A stretch of DNA of 64,000 nt from assembly GCF_000730285.1 (NCBI RefSeq), contig NZ_CP007174.1, positions 620,001 to 684,000 on the forward strand. Direction: 5' to 3'. The position numbers were made by a program, and so were the translations under genes. Origin of the DNA: Candidatus Nitrososphaera evergladensis SR1. GTDB lineage: Archaea; Thermoproteota; Nitrososphaeria; Nitrososphaerales; Nitrososphaeraceae. Positions 15,651 through 24,397 of the stretch are shown here, piece by piece; the stretch's first letter is position 1; each line of letters opens with the position of its first letter. The notes beneath the pieces were generated by a model. It had not been told where the DNA came from, searched no databases, and was given only the letters and a program-made list of their open reading frames with translations.

Positions 15651-16828
15651 ACGGCGAGGACAACTACCTAGGCACGCTGTACCAGAGGTTCCCGGTAAAC
15701 GTCGCAAGGGGCAAGGGAGCCAGAATCTGGGACGTAAACGGCAAAGAGTACATCGACTGCATGGGAGGGTACGGCGTTGCGCTCGTAGGGCACTGCAACG
15801 ACCGCGTCGTTGACGCAATCAAAAGGCAGGCAGAGACTCTGATAACCGCGCACATGTCGGTCTACAACGAGACGCGCCTTGAATTCATGAAAAAGATGGC
15901 GCAGGTGGCGCCGCCTGGCCTCGCAAAAATGTTCTTTACCAACTCGGGCGCCGAGTCTGTAGAAGCGGCGCTAAAGTTTGCAAGGAAATTCACGGGCAAG
16001 CACGGCGTCATTGCCATGAACGGCGCCTACCATGGCAAGACGTTTGGCGCGCTCTCTGTGACTTATAACGAGAAATATCGCAAGGCGTTCATGCCGCTCC
16101 TTGACGGGGTAAAGTTCGTGCCGTACGGCGAGCCTTCAAAACTTGAAGATTCAATAGACGACACCACAGGCGCAGTGATACTGGAGCCCATACAGGGCGA
16201 GACAGGCATCATAGTCCCGCCAGACGACCTCATACCCAAGATCCGCGAGATATGCAACCGCAGAAACCTCGTGCTGATATTTGACGAGATCCAGGCAGGC
16301 CTTGGCAGGACGGGCAAGATGTGGGCAGGGCAGAACTGGAACACGACTCCGGACATCATGTGCCTTGCAAAGGGCATCGCCGGCGGAGTGCCTATGGGAC
16401 TGGTGCTGACAAAGCCCGAGATAATGGACGCAATAAAGCTGGGCGAGCATTCGTCAACGTTTGGCGCAAGCCCTTTAGCGTGCGCGGCAGCTTCGGCAAC
16501 GCTTGAGGCCCTGACGACTGACGGCCTAGTAGACAACGCGGCCAAGACCGGCAAGATATTCAAAGAAAAGCTGATAGCCCTCAAGGAGCGCCACAAGATA
16601 ATCCGGGAAGTGCGCGGCCTTGGGATGATGCTCGGCGTCGAGCTCCGCTTTGAGGTAAAGGATGTGCTCTTTGACGGAATCAGCAACGGGCTGCTTATGC
16701 TGTACTCGGGAAGGAACATTATACGCCTGCTTCCGCCACTTGTAATGGACGAAGCGACGGTTTCCCGCGCAGTTGAAATAATGGATGCGGTACTTACAAG
16801 GGAGGAGCAGAGAAGAAATGTCAATTAG
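15647..16828 (+). CDS. lysJ: LysW-aminoadipate semialdehyde/ornithine aminotransferase (LysJ/ArgD)
   Basis: PLP-dependent class III aminotransferase that converts the LysW-linked semialdehyde to LysW-lysine or LysW-ornithine. The 393 residues carry TNSGAESVEAALKFAR (about 98-113), GAYHGKTFGALS (about 125-136), the PLP-contacting IFDEIQAGLGRTGK (about 205-218) and the Schiff-base Lys in CLAKGIAGG (about 238-246). The ATG overlaps lysZ (ATGA). The end overlaps the Lrp gene by 11 bp, so all four genes form one coupled operon. The final hydrolase (LysK) is not in the window. Confidence 0.95.
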   Translation: MNGEDNYLGTLYQRFPVNVARGKGARIWDVNGKEYIDCMGGYGVALVGHCNDRVVDAIKRQAETLITAHMSVYNETRLEFMKKMAQVAPPGLAKMFFTNSGAESVEAALKFARKFTGKHGVIAMNGAYHGKTFGALSVTYNEKYRKAFMPLLDGVKFVPYGEPSKLEDSIDDTTGAVILEPIQGETGIIVPPDDLIPKIREICNRRNLVLIFDEIQAGLGRTGKMWAGQNWNTTPDIMCLAKGIAGGVPMGLVLTKPEIMDAIKLGEHSSTFGASPLACAAASATLEALTTDGLVDNAAKTGKIFKEKLIALKERHKIIREVRGLGMMLGVELRFEVKDVLFDGISNGLLMLYSGRNIIRLLPPLVMDEATVSRAVEIMDAVLTREEQRRNVN

Positions 16829-17246
16829 CAACATGGACGAAACGGACGAAAAGATAATCCGCATCCTGCAGGCCGATTCAAGAAAGGCGTTTGTGGACAT
16901 TGCAAACGAGATCGGCCTTTCCGAGTCAGCCGTCAGAAGGCGCGTCAAGAACCTGACAGACAGCGGCATAGTAAAGCGCTTTACGATAGAGCTAGGCGCT
17001 TCGGACAAGACAAGCGCAATAACGCTTATCTCGGTAAGCTCTACTGCCGACACCTCGGCAGTTTCGCAGAGGTTGATGAAGCTTGCCGGCGTCGAAGTAG
17101 TCTACGAGATCACGGGCCAGTACGACATTGCAGCAATCATTGCCGCGCCTGCTATCGTCGAGATAAACAAGTGCATCGACGACATCCGCAAGATAGAAGG
17201 CGTGTCTGACACCAACACCGTCATAATACTAAAGACGATGCGCTAG
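16818..17246 (+). CDS. Lrp/AsnC family regulator of the lysine/arginine operon
   Basis: A 142-residue feast/famine regulator. The N-terminal HTH (DETDEKIIRILQADSRKAFVDIANEIGLSESAVRRRVKNLTDSGIVK, about 6-52) is followed by the RAM/ligand domain (about 60-140; VVYEITGQYDIAAIIAA). ATG 16818 (MSISNMDETD) is preferred over an upstream in-frame start inside lysJ. It plays the position of LysM of Sulfolobus, which sits in the lysine cluster and binds its promoter. The two GGTCA/TGACC promoter blocks are its obvious candidate targets, by inference. Confidence 0.9.
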   Translation: MSISNMDETDEKIIRILQADSRKAFVDIANEIGLSESAVRRRVKNLTDSGIVKRFTIELGASDKTSAITLISVSSTADTSAVSQRLMKLAGVEVVYEITGQYDIAAIIAAPAIVEINKCIDDIRKIEGVSDTNTVIILKTMR

Positions 17247-17259
17247 TATAGCCGAGATT

Positions 17260-17285
17260 CGCCCTAGAGGGCGCGTCCTTGTTTT
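17260..17285 (+). terminator. Hairpin and T-rich tail after the lysY operon
   Basis: CGCCCT-ag-AGGGCG (17260-17273) is a perfect palindrome 14 bp after the operon's last stop, followed by a T-rich run. Archaeal terminators need only the T-run; the hairpin may add stability. Confidence 0.45.
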
Positions 17286-17412
17286 GCTATTGATAAAGAT
17301 CTTGCATATTCGGCCCTATTAAACTCACTATAATCCGTACTTTACTCCATGCTTTTCCTTTTGACCAAGTCTTATCACGAGAATCAGCGCAATATATCCC
17401 GGTGACGATTGT

Positions 17413-18030
17413 GTGAGAGGAGAAGCGCTCGGCAGAAACAGTAGCAGCGTATGGTCCAACAGGTTCATAGCGTCGGCAATAATTCAGGGCGCGGCTATCA
17501 CCCTGCTTACCGCTTCGTTCGTTGGGATGCAGTTCCTCTTTTCGTCCAGCGTCAACATCATCCAGATCCTTTCGCTGTCGTTTGAAGGGCCGGCAAAGTG
17601 GATATTCCTTGGCTACATACTCTACATGATACTGATCGTCGCAATAGCGACTACGGCAATATTCTACAACCACCTGGAGGTCAACCTGCAAAAGAGGATC
17701 CGCGGGGTCAGGTCTGCTCTTGCGTGGACCAACCTTGTAGGGATGAACGTCGGAGGTGCCGCGGTGACGTTAATGATGGTCTATGCAGGGCTTGCCGGTT
17801 CCGGCGTGCTTGGCATGATTGCCGGTGGCGGAGGAGCGAATGCAGGTCTGACGGAAAACCCTGCGGTAATGGATCAGTTCATCATTCCAATTGCAGCATT
17901 TGCAGTGCTTTTGATAATAGGTGTCATTGCAGGCGGGCTGGCATACATTGCCACTTATTTTCAAAAAAAGCCATCCGTATCATATGACGACAGCAACAAC
18001 ATTGACATGGAAAAAATCGGGAGCGTCTAA
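17413..18030 (+). CDS. Four-helix membrane protein of unknown function
   Basis: 205 residues from GTG 17413 with four predicted transmembrane helices (about 17-48, 60-85, 105-135 and 150-178). A Gly-rich loop (AGGGGANAGL) lies between helices 3 and 4 and there is a polar C-terminal tail. It stands alone between the amino-acid operon and the next gene. I recognise no family or catalytic motif. Confidence 0.6.
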   Translation: MRGEALGRNSSSVWSNRFIASAIIQGAAITLLTASFVGMQFLFSSSVNIIQILSLSFEGPAKWIFLGYILYMILIVAIATTAIFYNHLEVNLQKRIRGVRSALAWTNLVGMNVGGAAVTLMMVYAGLAGSGVLGMIAGGGGANAGLTENPAVMDQFIIPIAAFAVLLIIGVIAGGLAYIATYFQKKPSVSYDDSNNIDMEKIGSV

Positions 18031-18113
18031 AAGCCTCCTCTTCCTATTTTTTAGGTCTGTTATTGTGCACAAAGTAGTTCATATATTACCTAGTTGCAAA
18101 GATCAATTCATAT

Positions 18114-18506
18114 ATGTCCAACAGACCGCAGGCTGACCCTGACACTGCTGCAAAATACAGGGAGAAATGCAACAGCATCCTTGCAATTTCGCCGCGCATA
18201 CGCTACGCCGGTGTCATGAACAAGTTTGGAAGAACGCTTGCAGGTGGCCTGCGCAAGGGCGTGGTCCCGCTGCTAAAGCCGGAAGAGGCACGCAACGAGT
18301 ACTTTATTGAAGCAACGCGCAGCCAGCTGAGAAAAAGCTTCGAGCGGTCGATAGGCAAGACAGAATACACCTTCACTGAAAACGAAAAAGTGAAAATCCT
18401 TACCCTGACAAACGAGGACAACTTTTACTACCTTACAATGGACAAGGAAACGCCGGCTGCCGAAGTAGCCAAGATAATCGAGTCAGCCAAAAAGCTGGCC
18501 AGGTAA
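18114..18506 (+). CDS. Conserved thaumarchaeal protein of the DUF6659 type
   Basis: A 130-residue soluble protein with an alpha/beta sandwich pattern: SPRIRYAGVMNKFGRTLAGGLRKGVVPLLKPEEARNEYF, then QLRKSFERSIGKTEYTF and a strand pair with the KILTLTNEDNFYYLTMD stretch. A paralogue with the same order (IRFAGIADEDGKLVA...LKPLLTPEERAQYAI) is encoded at 57838-58242. The fold resembles roadblock/PAS-like sensory modules, but that is a guess. Its TAA is in the same frame as the following methyltransferase region, which has coding sequence right up to this stop. Confidence 0.6.
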   Translation: MSNRPQADPDTAAKYREKCNSILAISPRIRYAGVMNKFGRTLAGGLRKGVVPLLKPEEARNEYFIEATRSQLRKSFERSIGKTEYTFTENEKVKILTLTNEDNFYYLTMDKETPAAEVAKIIESAKKLAR

Positions 18507-18611
18507 AGGTCGCTGGCAACAGCAAGCATACGCCCGCTTGACATACTGCTGTGGACGTTCCGGCGAAGCGAAAAAGACGTCGTAAAACTCTACAACTCGC
18601 TCTCTCCTCTG

Positions 18612-19394
18612 ATGACCATTGCAGCCGGAGGCAGGATGCTCAATTTCGGCTACTGGGACGATTCTTCTTCCGCAAAAACACCGCTTGAAGCGCAACAGAT
18701 GCTCTGCGCTGCAGTTGGCGAGCTGGCCGAGCTTGCGTCTTCCATGACTGTTCTAGACGTTGGGAGCGGCCTTGGCGCACCTGCGGCCTACTGGAAATCC
18801 TGCTACAAATCGCTGCAGGTTGCCTGCGTGAACATTAATTTTTCGCAGCTACAGAATTCCAAGGATGCGCAGGCATCCTTGGTAAACGCCACTTCTACAG
18901 CGCTGCCTTTTGCCAGTAATTCGGTGGACAGGGTAATAGCGCTTGAATCGGCGCAGCACTTTCGGCCACTTGGCCGGTTTGTACAGGAGTCTGCCAGGGT
19001 ACTTGACAGCGGCGGCCTCTTGGTCATGGCAATTCCTGTACTAAAACTGCGCAAGAAGAGGCTGCTGCATTTCTTGAGCCTTGGAATACTGGCTGTGACC
19101 TGGTCGTCGGAGCACTATGATCCAGAATACGTCGAGCGCGCAATTACGGGCGCGGGCCTGTCGATAGAGTCAAGCCGCTACATCGGGAAAAATGTCTACG
19201 GGCCGCTTGCCGACTATTACCTGAAAAACAGGGAAAACTTGCGGCCAAGAATACTTGCTGCATACCCTGCCTACCTTGAAAAGATACTGTACAGGTCGAT
19301 TTTGAAAATGAAGCAGCTGTCAGACAAAGGTGACATTGAATATGTCCTGCTAAAGGCAAGAAAAACAGACACCTTGACCCGGGAAAAACCTTAG
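18612..19394 (+). CDS. SAM-dependent methyltransferase (start uncertain)
   Basis: Class I methyltransferase: the SAM site VLDVGSGLGAPAAYW is at about 47-61, followed by LPFASNSVDRVIALESAQHF (motifs II-III) and ARVLDSGGLLVMAIP. The substrate is not recognisable; the closest look is to gamma-tocopherol/sterol-type methyltransferases. The first ATG (18612) lies inside the conserved region. Upstream in-frame sequence also reads as protein (DILLWTFRRSEKDVVKLYNS...) back to the TAA of the preceding gene at 18504, yet contains no ATG, GTG or TTG. Initiation from CTG or ATA, readthrough of the TAA, or a lost start are all possible. Confidence 0.8.
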   Translation: MTIAAGGRMLNFGYWDDSSSAKTPLEAQQMLCAAVGELAELASSMTVLDVGSGLGAPAAYWKSCYKSLQVACVNINFSQLQNSKDAQASLVNATSTALPFASNSVDRVIALESAQHFRPLGRFVQESARVLDSGGLLVMAIPVLKLRKKRLLHFLSLGILAVTWSSEHYDPEYVERAITGAGLSIESSRYIGKNVYGPLADYYLKNRENLRPRILAAYPAYLEKILYRSILKMKQLSDKGDIEYVLLKARKTDTLTREKP

Positions 19395-19430
19395 ATGATC
19401 TATGTTTTTATTCAGCACGCATATACACAT

Positions 19431-19649
19431 ATGTCGTCCTCTTCTGCTCCCTCCTCTTTCGCCCGATCCGAATTCAAGATGCTGACGGGCTTCTGGGTCT
19501 CAAAAGCCCTGATGGCTGCAGTAGAGTTTGATCTGTTTACAAAGCTCGCCGGCGGCAGGCAGATCACCTTGCAAGAGCTGCAGAAAACTCTTGGAATGGA
19601 AAGGCGGCCTCTTGCAGGCCCTGCCGAGATTGCCATCAGCTATTGTTAA
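19431..19649 (+). pseudogene. Truncated O-methyltransferase, N-terminal domain only
   Basis: About 73 residues match the N-terminal dimerisation domain of plant/bacterial O-methyltransferases (MLTGFWVSKALMAAVEFDLF, then ITLQELQKTLGMERRPL). The frame then reads into an unrelated tail (AGPAEIAISYC) and stops. No SAM-binding domain follows; the nitroreductase promoter begins within 50 bp. It looks like the remnant of a deleted gene rather than a functional short protein. Confidence 0.65.
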
Positions 19650-19687
19650 AGTAAGTGGGTGCTGACCTGCAAAGGTTGTTCTTACCT

Positions 19688-19712
19688 ACTTGGTAGGAAA
19701 TTACTACCAAGT
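19688..19712 (+). promoter_or_regulatory. Palindromic operator and TATA box before the nitroreductase
   Basis: ACTTGGTAG-N7-CTACCAAGT is a perfect 9-bp inverted repeat. TTTATTAATA (19712-19721) follows directly as TATA box, and GTG 19742 sits about 26 bp after its centre, so the mRNA is probably leaderless. The size and position suit an HxlR/MarR-type repressor, not encoded nearby. Confidence 0.6.
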
Positions 19713-19741
19713 TTATTAATACTGCCAGCTATTTGCTTTGC

Positions 19742-20335
19742 GTGAAACAAGAGCAACAAGCGCTTGGAAGAAAGGCAACTTACGAGATAAACCCGCTGAT
19801 ACTGAACAGGTGGTCTGCGCGGGCCATGAGCGGCGAGGCGCTCTCGCATGAAGAGCTCATGCCACTGTTTGAAGCGGCCAGGTGGGCCCCGTCAGCGTTC
19901 AACGGCCAGCCGTGGCGCTTTGTCTATGCAAAAAGGGACACGCCACACTGGAGCCGGCTGTTTGGGCTACTCATGGATCTCAACAAGTCGTGGGCAAAGG
20001 ACGCCGCGGCGCTTGCAGTGGTCGTCTCGAAAAAGACCTCTGACTATAACGGCCAACCAAACGCTACACATCAGTTTGACACTGGCGCTGCTTGGCAGAA
20101 CCTTGCCCTTGAAGCTACCTCGCGCGGCCTTGTTGCGCACGCGATGGGTGGGTTTGACCACGATGGGGCAAGGCACGAGCTGGACCTGCCGGATGACTAT
20201 GAGCCGCTAGCGATGGTTGCTATAGGCAGGCCAGCGCCAAAAGAAAAACTCGATCCTGCCCTTCGCGAAAGGGAATACCCAAGCGACAGAAAGCCGCTGG
20301 CAGAAATAGTGATGGAGGGAAAGTTCAGAGCGTAG
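19742..20335 (+). CDS. Nitroreductase family flavoprotein
   Basis: FMN-dependent NAD(P)H oxidoreductase of about 197 residues from GTG 19742 (an in-frame TTG at 19733 is less well placed relative to the TATA box). Family motifs: RWSARAMSGEAL (about 19-30, the FMN phosphate Arg region), EAARWAPSAFNGQPWRF (about 42-58) and GLVAHAMGGF (about 132-141). The substrate is unknown; such enzymes reduce quinones, nitro compounds or flavins. The palindromic operator upstream suggests induction by a redox or chemical signal. Confidence 0.88.
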   Translation: MKQEQQALGRKATYEINPLILNRWSARAMSGEALSHEELMPLFEAARWAPSAFNGQPWRFVYAKRDTPHWSRLFGLLMDLNKSWAKDAAALAVVVSKKTSDYNGQPNATHQFDTGAAWQNLALEATSRGLVAHAMGGFDHDGARHELDLPDDYEPLAMVAIGRPAPKEKLDPALREREYPSDRKPLAEIVMEGKFRA

Positions 20336-20520
20336 TGCGGCGCGATTAACAACAATAATTAATCGATTTACATTCTTTTTCTGTGTCGCTTTGAAACAAA
20401 ATTCCTGCAAAAATACAACAACATCATAACATATTTCCGGTTACTTTCTAGCTCTTGCACTTCCGGCGCCTATTAGCATGAACGATAAATTAATCCGCAC
20501 CAACAACGATCGTCTATCCA

Positions 20521-21237
20521 ATGCGAAAGGAAGATCAGAACGTGGACAAATCTTTAGAGAAAAAGATAATCGTCAGCAAGAACGGACCCTATCTGGTTTC
20601 AGGCGGCATTCCCCTTTCAATGCAGATAATCACCCCGAACAAAGAGGGTTTTTCGTGGGATTGGACAGAGGGCAGATCGTTTGATACGCAATCAGAGTAT
20701 GCGCTGTGTCGATGCGGGCAGTCAAAGAACAAGCCATTTTGCGACGGAACCCATGAGAAAATAGGATTTGAGGGAAAAGAAACCGCGACGCGCAGGCCGT
20801 ATGTCAGACAAGCCAAAAAATATGACGGCCCGACAATGGTCCTTAGCGACGCGGAAAACTTGTGCGCATTTGCGCGTTTTTGCGATCCTGCAGGACAGAT
20901 CTGGAATCTAATCGAGCAAACTGACAACTCTGCTGCCCGTGATCTGGTGATACGCGAAGCGAATCACTGCCCTGCAGGCCGGCTGGTGGTGCACGATAAA
21001 AAGACCGGAAAGGAGATTGAACACAAGCTTCCCCCTTCTATTGGGGTGGTCGAAGATCCTGCCTTGGAGTGCAGCGGACCGCTGTGGATTCGCGGAGGCA
21101 TTCCTATCGAATCCCACGACGGCAAGCGCTACGAGGTGCGCAATCGCGCAACGCTGTGTCGGTGCGGGGCTTCAAGTAACATGCCGTTTTGCAACGGCAG
21201 TCATGCAAGCATCAAGTTCAGAGACGGACTTGATTAA
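20521..21237 (+). CDS. Dual CDGSH iron-sulfur protein
   Basis: A 238-residue protein with two CDGSH [2Fe-2S] motifs: CRCGQSKNKPFCDGTH (about 63-78) and CRCGASSNMPFCNGSH (about 215-230). Each has the 3-Cys/1-His ligand set. The middle part (about 108-160) carries spaced Cys residues (CAFARFC and NHCPAGRL) resembling the divergent 4Fe-4S domain often fused to CDGSH proteins. It is probably an electron-transfer or Fe-S/redox-sensing protein. A TATA-like box at about 20484-20494 places the transcript start next to ATG 20521. It follows the nitroreductase, so a functional redox link is possible. Confidence 0.88.
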   Translation: MRKEDQNVDKSLEKKIIVSKNGPYLVSGGIPLSMQIITPNKEGFSWDWTEGRSFDTQSEYALCRCGQSKNKPFCDGTHEKIGFEGKETATRRPYVRQAKKYDGPTMVLSDAENLCAFARFCDPAGQIWNLIEQTDNSAARDLVIREANHCPAGRLVVHDKKTGKEIEHKLPPSIGVVEDPALECSGPLWIRGGIPIESHDGKRYEVRNRATLCRCGASSNMPFCNGSHASIKFRDGLD

Positions 21238-21326
21238 GGTAAAATAACGGACTCTAATCATACGCAAAAAAGTCTCTATATATATGCGCAATTTAGCGTT
21301 TGTGCAAGAAAAACTGCGTGTTGTTA

Positions 21327-22322
21327 TTATTGAGCTGATGACAACACCGCCCTTTTTAGCATTTCAGAAGCCTGATCGATTGCCCCGCGGGCCGCTGGAG
21401 TATCGGCTATCGCATTTAGCATTACAAAGTCGTGGATGGTGCCAAGATACCGGGTTGCCGTCACCGGAACCCCTGCCTGCATCAGCTTATGGGCATAAGC
21501 CTCTCCCTCGTCGCGCAGTACATCAAACTCATCTGTAATTATGAGCGCTGGCGGCAATCCCTTGAGCTGGTCAATTGGAGCCTGCAGCGGCGAAGCAGTA
21601 GGCTCTTTCCGGGAGTTGTTGTCTGGCGCATAGTTATTCCAGAACCACCTCATGCCTTCACGAGTAAGCCAAAAGCCATCCTGGTACATAGTGTAGGATG
21701 GAGAGTCTAAATTGGCATCAGTGACTGGATAAAAGAGCGCCTGAAAGGTCATCTTGGGTCCTCCGCGCTCCTTGGCAAGCAACGTAACTGCGATAGCCAT
21801 GTTGCCGCCTACACTGTCACCGGCAACTGCCAGCCGCGAAGCGTCAACATTGACGGACTTGCCGTTTTGCGCAACCCATTTCGTGGCGGCATAGACCTCT
21901 TCCAATGGTACTGGATATCTGGCTTCTGGCGATGGAGTATAGTTGACAAAGACGATGGCCACATTGGCCTTGCTGGCAAGCTCCCTTACCAGCCTGTCAT
22001 GAGTGTCGCTACCGCCAAGCACCCATCCTCCCCCGTGGAAATACATTACAGCCTGCAGGGTTTTATTGCCGCTGCCTTGCGGTCTGACGATTCGGATCGA
22101 TACTTCTTTGCCGCCTGGACCGCCAGGGATGGTACGGTCCTCTATCTCGGCCGGAAGCTTTGTGACCGGTCCTGACTGAAGGCTTGACAATACAGCACGG
22201 GCATCCTTTGGCGATAGTGTCTGGATTGGCGGGCCTCCCTGCTTCTTAAGGCCCTCCAAGAATTCCCTTGTCTTTTGTTCTACTTTCGTTATTTCCGAGA
22301 CTGTAACATTTCCAGAAGACAC
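21327..22322 (-). CDS. Alpha/beta hydrolase, HSL-type esterase
   Basis: Carboxylesterase of the hormone-sensitive-lipase group, 331 residues. The oxyanion-hole HGGGW is at about 95-99, the nucleophile Ser sits in GDSVGGN (about 168-174), the acid in DEFDVLRDEG (about 272-281) and the His in IHDFVML (about 303-309). There is no signal peptide, so it is probably cytoplasmic and acts on short acyl esters. It is convergent with the CDGSH gene and has no evident pathway partner. Confidence 0.9.
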   Translation of the reverse strand: MSSGNVTVSEITKVEQKTREFLEGLKKQGGPPIQTLSPKDARAVLSSLQSGPVTKLPAEIEDRTIPGGPGGKEVSIRIVRPQGSGNKTLQAVMYFHGGGWVLGGSDTHDRLVRELASKANVAIVFVNYTPSPEARYPVPLEEVYAATKWVAQNGKSVNVDASRLAVAGDSVGGNMAIAVTLLAKERGGPKMTFQALFYPVTDANLDSPSYTMYQDGFWLTREGMRWFWNNYAPDNNSRKEPTASPLQAPIDQLKGLPPALIITDEFDVLRDEGEAYAHKLMQAGVPVTATRYLGTIHDFVMLNAIADTPAARGAIDQASEMLKRAVLSSAQ

Positions 22323-22484
22323 ACTTTCTCTCTCTCATGTTATCGACCACATTGAAAGACTAAAGGCTTTTGAAAGTACTTCATCTAACAAAGCACCGCG
22401 GCAAATCAATCTGATGCCTTCGCTGACAGAGTGGATCATAGGATCGCTGCAGTTTGGATAAAAGCTAATTAGACGTGCATCTAG

Positions 22485-23039
22485 ATGAATCCCGTGGCTG
22501 ACAGGGCGGCGTACGCGGCTATAGGCGGCCTGCTCGTTGGACTCATGTTCCTTGCTATACTGGGCGCTGCGACAAGTGCTCGTCCGTGGCCAAAATATTC
22601 CTTTTCTGATTACGTGGTAAGGCAAGAGGGTCCAATCCCGCCTCTAAGGCTTGTGATGGTCTATGATTACAAAGAATATGAAGGCCTTGGCGGCAATATG
22701 GCTTGGGGCAGGGATGCGGGGAGCGGACCTATGCCTGGACACTCTAATTTCGATACCGGTAGTGCAGACTATGACGCCAAGAAAATCGTGATAGATTTGA
22801 GCAGGAATTCCACGGTATATTTCGAAGGGCACGATTACAACGGAACCCTGCAAGTGAGCACCTATGTTTACGACATGGAAAACGGACCGTGGGGAATTTT
22901 GGACGATAGAGGCGATGACGGCACAAAAAAGCACACTTTTGGAGTCAATTTGGAGCCGGGAGATTATTTCGTCACCGCGTACGCGTACGGAAAAGAAGGG
23001 TACATTTCTTCATTTTACAGGATTCAAGTCATCAAATAG
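22485..23039 (+). CDS. Membrane-anchored extracellular protein
   Basis: 184 residues. A single hydrophobic segment at about 10-32 (AAYAAIGGLLVGLMFLAILGAA) serves as signal anchor. The rest (about 40-184) is a beta-rich extracellular domain with Tyr/Asp/Gly-rich strands (VYFEGHDYNGTLQVSTYVYDM; LEPGDYFVTAYAYGKEGY) resembling an Ig-like or jelly-roll fold. I recognise no family. It is divergent from the esterase gene, with 160 bp between them. Confidence 0.55.
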   Translation: MNPVADRAAYAAIGGLLVGLMFLAILGAATSARPWPKYSFSDYVVRQEGPIPPLRLVMVYDYKEYEGLGGNMAWGRDAGSGPMPGHSNFDTGSADYDAKKIVIDLSRNSTVYFEGHDYNGTLQVSTYVYDMENGPWGILDDRGDDGTKKHTFGVNLEPGDYFVTAYAYGKEGYISSFYRIQVIK

Positions 23040-23089
23040 GATATCGAAGCTGTCTTGAGAAATTCTGGTCATTGGTAAAAATAATTTTT

Positions 23090-23695
23090 TTACTTCCTTA
23101 TAACTTTGCGAAGTGCAAAAAATGAAGCCAATGCACTCGCAGATCCGATTCCAATTATCACGTACAATCCCTCGGGGCGGGTGTACCATGGCGCCGGCGG
23201 CGGCTTGACGTAATAGTCTCCTGAGAGGGGAGTGAAGATGAACATGCTTGGGTCCTGCTCCTCTGGCATAAAATACCGCCCTTCGAAATCCCTGACCCTG
23301 AGTGGCACTTGATTGTTTAGCCGATAATAGAAATAGGCATTCCTGTTGGCGGCATTGTTGTTATCCAGATCTCCGTACTGTATCCATTCCGTAAAAGTGT
23401 TGTTTTTGATGGCTTGGTCCATTTCTGCCTTTTTTGCCTCCATCCATTCTTTTCCTTTCATTTCATAGTATTTGTCCCACCTTTCTCTGAGTTCAGCTTC
23501 TGATGCGGCTCCATAGGCTGGACAGGGCTTTTCTGGCCAGTCTTTATCTTCTGCGCATTCATCTGCATTAACGCTTTGAAAGTAAAAAGTAGTAGTTGTC
23601 ATCGTCATCATCATTGCAAATGTCAAGACTAACGAAATTGTCATTCTGACGGCTAATCGTTTGCAAAAGCTATGAAAGTGTGGGCAATTTGACAC
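23090..23695 (-). CDS. Exported protein with C-terminal membrane anchor
   Basis: 201 residues: an N-terminal signal sequence (RMTISLVLTFAMMMTMTTTTFYFQSVNA, about 17-44), a charged extracellular domain with Cys in DECAEDKDWPEKPCPAYG, and a terminal hydrophobic helix (YVIIGIGSASALASFFALRKVIRK). The plan is that of a type I surface protein held by its C-terminus. The family is unknown. The 3' end faces the secreted protein gene 22485-23039. Confidence 0.55.
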   Translation of the reverse strand: MSNCPHFHSFCKRLAVRMTISLVLTFAMMMTMTTTTFYFQSVNADECAEDKDWPEKPCPAYGAASEAELRERWDKYYEMKGKEWMEAKKAEMDQAIKNNTFTEWIQYGDLDNNNAANRNAYFYYRLNNQVPLRVRDFEGRYFMPEEQDPSMFIFTPLSGDYYVKPPPAPWYTRPEGLYVIIGIGSASALASFFALRKVIRK

Positions 23696-23766
23696 GCCAT
23701 TCGTACCTGGGATAAGGAACTGTTAAATTATTTGATTACAACGTGCGTATATACACACGTGCGCAA

Positions 23767-24225
23767 TTACTTTGCAAACGCCTTGAGCTTGCCCCTCATC
23801 TCGCGGTCCTTTGATATCGCGGGGTGGGCCGGGTCTGCCATTATTACCTCGTACCAGATGTTCATGCCGTCCTTGTGCAGGTAGTACGAGCCCATCACTT
23901 CGAGGTTTGGGAACTTTTCTGAAACTCTTCTCTCGGCAACCTTGCGCATGCTGATGCCCTGCTTGATGTGGACGACACCGATGTGCTTTGGCCTTCTGCC
24001 TGCTACCGGGCGCTGCTTTCTCATGCCGCCCCTGCCGACGCGCACGCGGACAACTATTATACCTTGCTTTGCCTTATAGCCCAGCCTGCGGGCCCTGTCG
24101 AGCCTGCTTGGCCGGTCGATCCTGTTGATCGTTGGCTCTTGCCTCCATGCAATGGCCTTGGACTTTAGTTCATCCGAGTTCTCCTTCCACATTTTTGTCC
24201 AAGTCTGGGCCATGTAGCTGCGCAT
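23767..24225 (-). CDS. rpl15e: Large ribosomal subunit protein L15e
   Basis: rRNA-binding protein of the archaeal/eukaryal large subunit. Although slightly short for the family (152 residues), it covers the pattern: MAQTWTKMWKE, RPSRLDRARRLGYKAKQGIIVVRVRV, RRPKHIGVVHIKQGISMRKVAERR, then LEVMGSYYLHKDGMNIWYEVI and the ending RGKLKAFAK. It stands as a single gene facing away from the AT-rich island that begins about 120 bp upstream of its start. Confidence 0.94.
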   Translation of the reverse strand: MRSYMAQTWTKMWKENSDELKSKAIAWRQEPTINRIDRPSRLDRARRLGYKAKQGIIVVRVRVGRGGMRKQRPVAGRRPKHIGVVHIKQGISMRKVAERRVSEKFPNLEVMGSYYLHKDGMNIWYEVIMADPAHPAISKDREMRGKLKAFAK

Positions 24226-24397
24226 ATCGGTTTCCTGTTGCTAACCCCCTTATAGAGATTTGGATAACGGTGTTAATGGAAGGTTCAAAACTTGACGGAA
24301 TATACTTTGCATTGCAGTTAGGTCTAGTATCTGCTTAATTTGTGATAACGATACTTGGTTAAAGTTAATGTATTGGTGGTTATTTTGATAATCAAAA

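Noticed and set aside
16063-16824. 253-codon open frame antisense to lysJ
   Set aside because: Ser/Thr/Ile-rich mirror translation of a complete aminotransferase gene; no promoter or domain.
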